A DNA stretch of 7,850 bases from Terriglobia bacterium (GTDB taxonomy: Bacteria > Acidobacteriota > Terriglobia > UBA7540): contig JALHUF010000443.1 in the NCBI GenBank assembly GCA_022866195.1, positions 1-7,850 on the forward strand. Direction: 5' to 3'. Made by a program: the position numbers and the translations under genes. The notes below the pieces were generated by a model, which worked only from the letters and a program-made list of their open reading frames with translations, did no database searches and was not told the DNA's origin. Of the stretch, positions 1 through 5,633 are shown in pieces. The stretch's first letter is position 1, and each line of letters begins with the position of its first letter.

Positions 1-3000
1 AAAGCCGTCTGGGAATCGCTGGTTCCGATCACAGCGAAATTCAGGCCGCTGGCACTCACTGCGTTGAGGTTGCTGATCGTGAGCGTGCTGGTCTCCCCCG
101 GCGCGATCGAAGTGGGATTGAACGCGCAGTTAGCGGCCGCACGGCCCGAACAGGTCAGGCTGATGCTGCCGGTGAAGCCGAATTGGGTCGTGGCCGTGAT
201 GGTGAAGGTGGTCGAGTCGGTACCCCGGGCTACATTGGCCGTGCTGGTAGGCGACGAGAGCGAGAAAGCCGCCACGCCGCCCCCCAGAAGCTGTACTACA
301 TGCGGGCTGCCCGTGGCGTTGTCACTGATGGTAAGGGCTCCAGTTCGGGTCCCCGTGGCAGTGGGGGTGAAGGTCACGCTGATATCGCAGTTGGCGCCAG
401 CGGCGACCGAGGCGCCGCAGGTGTTAGTCTCCTCTGCATAGTCTCCGCTGACGGCCACGCTGCTGATGGTCAACGGCGCATTGCCGGTGTTCGTAAGGGT
501 TACCGTCTGCGGGGCGCTCGTGATGCCGATGCCCTGGTTGCTGAAGCTCAGACCGGTGCGGGAGAGGAACACGCGCGGAGCAACGCCGATGCCCCCGAGG
601 GGAACGACTCGCGGGCTGCCCGTGGCATCGTCCGTGACAGTGATGGTCCCGATCCGGGCGCCGATGACGGTGGGCGTGAAGGTGACATCGATGGCGCAGT
701 TCGCCCCTGCGGCCACGGCGCTGCCGCAGGTGTTCGCTTGCGCGAAGTCTCCCGTGATCTCGATGCTGGTAATGGCTAACGCCGCGTCACCAGCATTCGT
801 GAGCGTGATGGTTAGCGGTGTGCTCGTTGCTGCAACGGCCTGATCTGGAAACACGAGGCTCATTGCGGACAGCGCTACGGCCGGAGCGGCGAGCTCAGCT
901 AGCTTCGCTACGAAGGCGTCGTAGCCTCCGCCGGTGGCAGCCTGCAGGGGGGATGCAGTGGGGAAGTCATTGGAGAAGGTAAAGCCCGTAACGTAAGGGT
1001 TGGCGGCGGAGTCGACGGCAATGCCTGTGCCCGTGTCAGCGTCGTGGCCGCCCAGGTAGGTGGAGAAGACGAGCGCAACCCCGGTCGCACTCAACTTGCT
1101 GACGAATGCGTCCTGATTGCCACCGTACGTGGGCTGGATGGGATTGGCAAGAGGGAGATTCGTCGAGGTCGTATAACCGGTCACGTACGCCTGGCCGGAG
1201 GAGTCGACAGCAATACCGTACCCTGCGTCTGTGCTGCTGCCGCCAAGATAGGTGGAGAAAAGGAGGGCAGATCCCGCAGCATCTAATTTGGCTACGAAGG
1301 CGTCCTGCCCCTCTCCGTAAGCGCTCTGCGCGGCATTGGCGGTCGGGAAATCATTGGAGGTCGTCAAGCCTGACACGTAGGCGTTACCAGAGGAGTCAAG
1401 GGCAATGCCGCGGCCTTCATCTGTGCTCGTGCCCCCGAGGTAGGTGGAGTAGACGAGTGCTGAACCTGAACTGTTCATCTTCAACACGAAAGCGTCTTCC
1501 ACGCCCCCGTAGGCAGGCTGGAGGGGGCTCACTAAGGGGAAATTATTCGAATACGTTAGCCCGGTCACATAGGCGTTGCTGGTGCTGTCAACCGCGATGG
1601 CGAAAGCTTCGTCTGTGCCGCTGCCCCCGAGGTAAGAGGAATAAACCAGTGACGCTCCGGTGGCATCCAGTTTTGTCACAAAGGCGTCGTAGCCACCGCC
1701 GGTGGTGGCCTGAATGGGGCTCGACGTGGGGAAGTTCGTGGAAAGGGTCCATCCGGTCACGTACGTGTTGCCGGCTGAATCGACAGCAATGCCCAACCCT
1801 TGCTCTCCGCTGCTGCCCCCGAGGTAGGTGGAATAGACGAGCGTGGACCCTGTGGCATCCAATTTCGCCATGAAAACGTCACTGCTACCGCCGATGGCAG
1901 GTTGCACGGGATTGACCGTGGGGAAGTTGCTGGAATACGTTAGCCCAGTCACGTAGACGCTGCCCGAGGAGTCGGTGGCGATTCCAAGGACTTGATCGGA
2001 TCCAGCACCTCCGAGGTAGGTGGCGTAAACGAGTGAGGATCCCGCCGCGTCCAGCTTGGCCACGAAGGCGTCGTAGCCTCCGCCGCTGGTGGCCTGAATG
2101 GGGCTCGACGTAGGGAAGTTCGTGGAAAGGGTCCATCCGGTCACGTACGCGTTGCCGGAAGAGTCCACCGCGATGCTGTTGCCTACGTCGTTCTGGCTGC
2201 CCCCGAGGTAAGTGGAGTAGCTCAGTACCGGATCGATGATTAGCGGTTTTGTGTGGTCATACGCAGCCACTTCAAAACAAACTTTGTACTCTCGGTGCGC
2301 AGATCTGGAATTGGGATCTTGAACTCCCGAAGTGCGGAGAACATAGCGACCGTCAACAGATGTCCGGAACCCGCCGTCGAGACTCAGTTGATAGACGATG
2401 GGCTTCTGGAGTCGAACCTTACCGCCCCCGGTCTGCACCACGAGGTTGCCGTCGCGGTCGATTTGCACGGGCGGTCGCGACGGCCACTCGTGTTCCCCCT
2501 CGGCACCGACGATGGCCAGCGCGATCGCCTTTGGGTCCGCGCCGGGGGCAACCACAAAGTCGTATTCCAGTTGCCGCTCGTCCCCGTAATAGACCAGATC
2601 CACTCCGGGATATACATTCTTGTACTGCACCTTGGCGTAGTTCGGAACGTTGGTCCGCCACTTCGTCGAGTCATTGCCAATGAAGTAATTGCTCCTGCTG
2701 GGTAGTTCGTCGAGGCCGATTACCATAGGGCTTGGGTTCGCGCCCTCCAACTTCAACCGGAGCGAGGTGGATCGGAAAGCGGTGGTCTGAGATGAATGGC
2801 TTAGACCGTTGAAGTTCTTGCCTTCGAGTCTCGAGATCAGACTGTCTGAAGGCTGGACCAGCGCCAACACCGCGTCGGTGGATGTCAGGAACAGCGTAAA
2901 ACCCCTGCCACGGGACAAGAACTTAACTTGGTCGTCAGTCTGCCCGTGATTGGGCTCAACGACGAGGGCTATGTCGCCGTAAGTCTCAATGAGGCGCGCT

Positions 3001-3257
3001 TGAGTCTTAGGCTGATGTTGCGCCGGCGCGGCATGAGGGTTCCCCGATCGTGGTCGCAGCGGATGCTCATCACGAGACCGTGCAGCATCCGTGGGCAGCC
3101 CGGCAAGCGGCGATTGCGCCCACGGCGTTCCCTGCCTCCCGGGCAGTTTCGGATCGCCGCCCTCTGCATTCACTGCAAAGCCAAGGGCGAGACAAACGGC
3201 TAGAAACGCCCTCGTGCAGGCAAAGTTAGGTAGCAAAGGAAAGCCCTGGAGTCGCAT
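1..3257 (-). CDS. Large secreted SBBP-repeat (beta-propeller) protein with ASH/Ig-like domains, 3' end beyond left edge
   Basis: The minus-strand frame is open from the ATG at 3257 to base 1, giving 1085 residues with no stop, so the C-terminus is missing. I chose the start because GAGG lies 7 nt upstream and a signal peptide follows: an Arg, the hydrophobic stretch AFLAVCLALGFAV and a likely cleavage after Ala-Asn-Ala near residue 31. Residues about 96-345 resemble the N-terminal DUF7948-type module of SBBP proteins, with EPNHGQTDDQVKFLSRG, NYFIGN at 190-195, VDLVYYGDERQLEYDF and IDPVLSYSTYLGG. Residues 346-793 are seven 64-residue repeats (STYLGG, GIAVDSSGNAYVTG, NFPT, DAFVAKLD) expected to form propeller blades. 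Residues about 797-893 and 894-995 are two ASH/choice-of-anchor-D-like sandwiches, each with a Cys pair in a TCG...AAGANC motif. A third Ig-like module starts near 998. The protein is probably exported and surface-bound or secreted. The family's biochemical role is not established; adhesion or structural binding is a guess. Confidence 0.93.
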   Translation of the reverse strand, partial: MRLQGFPLLPNFACTRAFLAVCLALGFAVNAEGGDPKLPGRQGTPWAQSPLAGLPTDAARSRDEHPLRPRSGNPHAAPAQHQPKTQARLIETYGDIALVVEPNHGQTDDQVKFLSRGRGFTLFLTSTDAVLALVQPSDSLISRLEGKNFNGLSHSSQTTAFRSTSLRLKLEGANPSPMVIGLDELPSRSNYFIGNDSTKWRTNVPNYAKVQYKNVYPGVDLVYYGDERQLEYDFVVAPGADPKAIALAIVGAEGEHEWPSRPPVQIDRDGNLVVQTGGGKVRLQKPIVYQLSLDGGFRTSVDGRYVLRTSGVQDPNSRSAHREYKVCFEVAAYDHTKPLIIDPVLSYSTYLGGSQNDVGNSIAVDSSGNAYVTGWTLSTNFPTSSPIQATSGGGYDAFVAKLDAAGSSLVYATYLGGAGSDQVLGIATDSSGSVYVTGLTYSSNFPTVNPVQPAIGGSSDVFMAKLDATGSTLVYSTYLGGSSGEQGLGIAVDSAGNTYVTGWTLSTNFPTSSPIQATTGGGYDAFVTKLDATGASLVYSSYLGGSGTDEAFAIAVDSTSNAYVTGLTYSNNFPLVSPLQPAYGGVEDAFVLKMNSSGSALVYSTYLGGTSTDEGRGIALDSSGNAYVSGLTTSNDFPTANAAQSAYGEGQDAFVAKLDAAGSALLFSTYLGGSSTDAGYGIAVDSSGQAYVTGYTTSTNLPLANPIQPTYGGNQDAFVSKLSATGVALVFSTYLGGHDADTGTGIAVDSAANPYVTGFTFSNDFPTASPLQAATGGGYDAFVAKLAELAAPAVALSAMSLVFPDQAVAATSTPLTITLTNAGDAALAITSIEITGDFAQANTCGSAVAAGANCAIDVTFTPTVIGARIGTITVTDDATGSPRVVPLGGIGVAPRVFLSRTGLSFSNQGIGITSAPQTVTLTNTGNAPLTISSVAVSGDYAEETNTCGASVAAGANCDISVTFTPTATGTRTGALTISDNATGSPHVVQLLGGGVAAFSLSSPTSTANVARGTDSTTFTITATTQFGFTGSISLTCSGRAAANCAFNPTSIAPGETSTLTISNLNAVSASGLNFAVIGTSDSQTA
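879..2222 (-). repeat. Seven tandem 192-bp SBBP repeats in the propeller gene
   Basis: Seven copies of a 64-codon unit occupy 2031-2222, 1839-2030, 1647-1838, 1455-1646, 1263-1454, 1071-1262 and 879-1070. The Tyr-Leu-Gly(-Gly) codons recur on the plus strand at 2205, 2013, 1821, 1629, 1437, 1245 and 1053, a spacing of exactly 192 bp each time, with no indels. Each unit encodes the pattern (S/A)LVYSTYLGG, GIAVDS.GNAYVTG, S.NFPT..P.Q, GGG.DAFVAKLDA.GS. Copies 1 and 3 share the distinctive GWTLSTNFPTSSPIQAT segment. Copies 2 and 4 share a GLTYS.NFP segment. This points to duplication of a two-copy unit. Confidence 0.92.
1681..2158 (-). repeat. Near-identical 94-bp direct repeat pair, 384 bp apart
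   Basis: The segments 1681-1774 and 2065-2158 lie exactly two repeat periods (384 bp) apart. By direct alignment they match at 90 of 94 positions, with differences at 1695/2079, 1702/2086, 1728/2112 and 1766/2150. This is well above the similarity between most other copies, which share only the protein consensus. It indicates recent duplication or gene conversion between propeller copies 1 and 3. Confidence 0.85.
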
Positions 3258-3264
3258 GGCAATG

Positions 3265-3268
3265 CCTC
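3265..3268 (-). promoter_or_regulatory. Shine-Dalgarno of the SBBP-repeat gene
   Basis: The minus strand reads GAGG followed by 7 nt and then the ATG at 3257. This spacing is ideal and, with the signal peptide that follows, fixes the start codon. Confidence 0.6.
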
Positions 3269-3341
3269 ACAAACGCCGGGAAATCATTCTTGGCAGATAT
3301 TCCAAGGTTAAGGGTACCATAGGTCAGCATCACTTGAGCAT

Positions 3342-3360
3342 GACTTGTCAACGACAAGTC
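3342..3360. promoter_or_regulatory. Perfect 8-bp inverted repeat (hairpin or operator candidate) upstream of the SBBP gene
   Basis: The arms GACTTGTC (3342-3349) and GACAAGTC (3353-3360) are exactly complementary around a 3-nt AAC loop. The element lies 85-103 bp upstream of the SBBP start codon. Read on the minus strand it includes a TTGACA hexamer, so it could be an operator overlapping a -35 box. It could equally be an RNA hairpin in the leader or at the end of the upstream transcript. No U-tract follows on the minus strand, which argues against a standard intrinsic terminator. Confidence 0.35.
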
Positions 3361-3560
3361 CCTCCCAGTTTGCGAAGCGCAGGCAGGGGATCGAGCTGGT
3401 GAGCTGGACGGAGACGGAATTAGATCGACCTGGCGCCCGGCACTTATGCTTGCGGGAGGAGAGCTAAAGTGAAAGAAGGGAGCGCCCGGGCGGTCGTCCG
3501 AAACGAACAATTCCGCTCGAACTCTCCGGTGATTGGCGCGGGCCACGGAGGAAGAAGACA

Positions 3561-4787
3561 TCAATTGACGCTTTTCGAGAACCAGTTCGCTTCTTGGGGC
3601 ACAGACTCATTCCCGCGAGCCATCAGGTGTGCCGCCACGGCCACACTCGGACCGTGATTGCTGAGGGCTCCATTCACAAGTTCTTGGCGGACCCTCTGAG
3701 CGATGAATTCGAGGGCTGTGTCACCACGGTGAGTGATTTCGTCGGGAAGGATTACGTCCAGCTCGACGGGCAAGTCCGTGCGAACTTCGGCCGGCACGAT
3801 AAAATAGATGCCTGACCTGGAGACATCCTGCGTGAGCCCCTGGGCTTCCAACTTTCTGCCGTCTGGTCCGCGCCAAGCCACACGCACCGGAAGCTCCAGC
3901 CGATAGCGGTGCTCTCGGCGGCGGTCATGACCCGTCGCGAGCTTCGCCTGCGCCATCTCGCCTCTGGGGAGTACGAATTCCATTCCCTCGGCCGCGCCCG
4001 TGACCTGGGGGAACTCCTGCCGTGCCTTCTCCACCAGGCCGTCCATGAAAGCATCATCGTTGTCTGGGTCGTGGTGGAACAGCACCAGCTGTTTCACCCC
4101 GCACTCGTGCGCAATGCGCGTCCCTTCCAGCCAACTGCTGTGCCCCCAGCCCTTCCGGTCGCCCAGCAACTGCTCCGGCGTGTATTGGGCGTCGTACACC
4201 AGCACGTCCGCGCCCTGCGCCAAGTCGCGAAGCGAGCGATCATGGAAGGGCGAGCCGGGCTCGGTATCCGTGGCAAATACGAAAACGGCTCCGTCCGCCT
4301 CAATCCGGTAGGCTACGCATTCCTGCGGGTGGTTCAAGGGCGCCGAATTGATAATCGCTCCGTTGAGGTTGATGGGGTGCTCGCCCAAGTCAAAGAAGTG
4401 GCGCGCCGCTCCCATGGCTGTCATGTCCACGGGGAAATAGGGATTGACCATCTGCCCTTCCACCGCCCCCTTCAACTCCAGCCCCTTGCGCAGGACCGAA
4501 TGGAAAAGCAAGACGTTCCCCTTGCGGTAGAAAGGAAGGAAGAACGGGATCCCCTGAATGTGATCCCAGTGGAAATGGGTCATGAACACGTAGCCGTGGA
4601 TGGGGTGCTCGCCGAACTCGCGCAACAGACTCTTACCCAGCGCGCGCAGACCGCTCCCGCAATCGAGAACGATCAGCGTGCCGTTGGCCAGCCGAACTTC
4701 GAGGCAGGGCGTGTTGCCACCGTACCGCGAGTTGCGGTGCTCCGGCGTCGGAGTCGATCCCCGCACGCCCCAGAACCTAATCTTCAT
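3561..4787 (-). CDS. Metallo-beta-lactamase-fold hydrolase fused to a C-terminal PilZ domain
   Basis: The product has 408 residues. I chose the ATG at 4787 because the protein then starts with MKIRFWGVRGSTPTP, the usual opening of this MBL subfamily, and an AAAGAGAG purine run lies just upstream. The same frame stays open to a GTG at 5066, but those 93 codons resemble no domain. Residues 1-275 are the MBL fold: RYGGNTPCLEV at 21-31, DCGSG at 42-46, and the metal-binding THFHWDH at 70-76 (His71, His73, Asp75, His76). Further probable ligands are His153 (LNHPQE), Asp174 (ATDTE) and His238/His239 (LFHHDPDNDD); GWGHSS is at 213-218. Residues about 288-390 are a PilZ domain with the RxxxR motif (RRREHR, 289-294) and DVSRSG (321-326, fitting D/NxSxxG), as in cyclic-di-GMP binders. 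The protein is cytosolic, with no signal peptide or membrane segment. The substrate is unknown; a phosphodiester or cyclic-nucleotide bond is possible by family analogy. The PilZ domain suggests allosteric control. Confidence 0.93.
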   Translation of the reverse strand: MKIRFWGVRGSTPTPEHRNSRYGGNTPCLEVRLANGTLIVLDCGSGLRALGKSLLREFGEHPIHGYVFMTHFHWDHIQGIPFFLPFYRKGNVLLFHSVLRKGLELKGAVEGQMVNPYFPVDMTAMGAARHFFDLGEHPINLNGAIINSAPLNHPQECVAYRIEADGAVFVFATDTEPGSPFHDRSLRDLAQGADVLVYDAQYTPEQLLGDRKGWGHSSWLEGTRIAHECGVKQLVLFHHDPDNDDAFMDGLVEKARQEFPQVTGAAEGMEFVLPRGEMAQAKLATGHDRRREHRYRLELPVRVAWRGPDGRKLEAQGLTQDVSRSGIYFIVPAEVRTDLPVELDVILPDEITHRGDTALEFIAQRVRQELVNGALSNHGPSVAVAAHLMARGNESVPQEANWFSKSVN

Positions 4788-5475
4788 TGGCTCTCTTTCT
4801 GCCGCACTGCCTTGCACCGCACGCGACCGGAACCCACCTCGCACATTCCCACGCCTGGGGTCCGTCCCCAGGGGCCAGCGGGAAAACCCAAAGGAACACG
4901 CCGACGACGTTGTTTGCCGGGCGAGCAAGCGCCTTGCCCATTGGGTTGCCTCTTTCTTGCCACAAATCGGCTGTTCCGGCTGGTTTCTGCCTCCCGGCGC
5001 TATCTCTTCGACCCGCAATTGTATCTCCAAACATGATCGCCCCTCAACTTGAGCCAGAGTACCCACAAAGGACGAGCAGGTTCCGTTGATCCGGGTGCGG
5101 AATGTGAAATCCCTTGCAGTTAGTTTGAAACAGCTGTGTTCGACGGAATGCGAGCGTGCCGGTGCCAGGAGCTACCACCAGGTTGCTTTCCGGCGTTTGC
5201 GTGAAAGGATCGTGGCCTTGGTGCCCTCCCCTTTGAATCATGTTCCTGCGTATCCTGCCTGGGGGGGTCGAACCCTTAGATGGTTGGAGAGCTCCCCCTT
5301 GAGTCCATGTTCAATATCTTCCTTTCACCCTCCTGTCAAAGAAGGACCCGAAAATCCGTCTAAGTCAGTTGTTGCATTTCCCCCTTCACCTCTTCTAAGC
5401 TTGCTGGGCGCGGACGCGTCCAAGTACTTAAAAAGGGTCGGACTCCTGTCAATGTCCCGGGGTCTTCCTAGATAG

Positions 5476-5496
5476 GGAGGAGCGTCCTCCAGGAGG
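5476..5496 (+). promoter_or_regulatory. Interlocking short inverted repeats in the leader region of the TPR gene
   Basis: GGAGGA (5476-5481), loop GCG, and TCCTCC (5485-5490) form a perfect 6-bp stem. The CCTCC arm (5486-5490) can pair instead with GGAGG (5492-5496). The middle arm is therefore shared by two mutually exclusive pairings, and the outer arms look like Shine-Dalgarno sequences. The element is about 140 bp upstream of the TPR start. It could be a leader structure or chance in GC-rich DNA. Confidence 0.2.
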
Positions 5497-5617
5497 CCCT
5501 TCGGAAGAAATCAATTCACCGGACAGGAAAAGCTGAGTCGGAGGGCTACTGCGCCGCCGGAGAGGACCTGACCAGGCAAAAGTGAACGTGCGCGCAAGTA
5601 TTGGCGGAAGCTTGCGC

Positions 5618-5625
5618 GAGGGGAG
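5618..5625 (+). promoter_or_regulatory. Shine-Dalgarno deciding the TPR gene start
   Basis: GAGGGGAG ends 8 nt before the ATG at 5634. It favours that ATG over the in-frame TTG at 5601, which lacks a comparable purine-rich site. Confidence 0.6.
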
Positions 5626-5633
5626 TCTGGTGC

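Larger units (their letters stand above)
3258..3560. other. Intergenic spacer between the MBL-PilZ gene and the SBBP gene
   Basis: This 303-bp gap separates two co-directional minus-strand genes. It contains the inverted repeat at 3342-3360 and a 10-bp self-complementary CGCCCGGGCG near 3483-3492, which has no loop or T-tract. I see no clear rho-independent terminator after the MBL-PilZ stop, and no complete promoter. A TTGACA hexamer on the minus strand (3351-3346) has no good -10 box at 16-18 bp; the nearest candidate, TATGGT (3321-3316), is 24 bp away. Small open frames here look fortuitous. Confidence 0.6.
4788..5633. other. Divergent intergenic region between the MBL-PilZ and TPR genes
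   Basis: This 846-bp region should carry the promoters of both flanking genes, but I find no strong -35/-10 pair. On the minus strand, 4777-5034 is an 85-codon frame with a good GAGGGG Shine-Dalgarno that ends inside the MBL-PilZ start (see findings). The MBL-PilZ frame itself also stays open to 5066 without recognisable sequence. On the plus strand there is a perfect 10-bp palindrome GGACGCGTCC at 5411-5420 and interlocking inverted repeats at 5476-5496. A 129-codon plus-strand frame (TTG start at 5086) has no recognisable domain. No convincing tRNA or terminator was found. Confidence 0.6.

Noticed and set aside
1106..1873. 255-codon plus-strand frame antisense to the propeller repeats
   Set aside because: It lies opposite a fully open, clearly conserved SBBP frame. 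Its Arg/Trp/Cys-rich repetitive sequence is the expected shadow of a 192-bp repeat with no stop in that phase.
3346..3351. TTGACA as a sigma-70 -35 box for the SBBP gene
   Set aside because: No -10-like hexamer lies 16-18 bp downstream. The nearest candidate, TATGGT, is 24 bp away, so I do not call a promoter.
3469..3657. 62-codon plus-strand frame with a GGGAGGAGAG sequence before a GTG
   Set aside because: The ribosome-site-like sequence is attractive, but the frame runs antisense into the real 3' end of the MBL-PilZ gene and encodes nothing recognisable.
3909..5036. 375-codon plus-strand frame opposite the MBL-PilZ gene
   Set aside because: The minus strand carries unmistakable MBL and PilZ motifs. 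The antisense product has no recognisable domain and is explained by high GC content.
4788..5066. Extending the MBL-PilZ protein to the GTG at 5066 (501 residues)
   Set aside because: The added 93 residues show no domain, and the subfamily normally starts at MKIRFWGVRGS, where an ATG and a purine-rich site are present.
5255..5330. tRNA-like stretch with a GGGTTCGACCCCC motif on the minus strand
   Set aside because: It resembles a T-arm, but the stem has a mismatch and I could not fold a matching acceptor stem, D-arm or anticodon arm around it.
5086..5475. 129-codon plus-strand frame in the divergent intergenic region
   Set aside because: It has a TTG start with no clear Shine-Dalgarno, low-complexity Ser/Pro-rich sequence and no recognisable domain. 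Chance openness is more likely.
5601..5616. Sigma-54-like promoter TGGC...TTGC near the TPR start
   Set aside because: Only 6 nt separate TGGC and TTGC, whereas the -24/-12 consensus needs 7. The site also lies almost at the start codon, leaving no proper leader.
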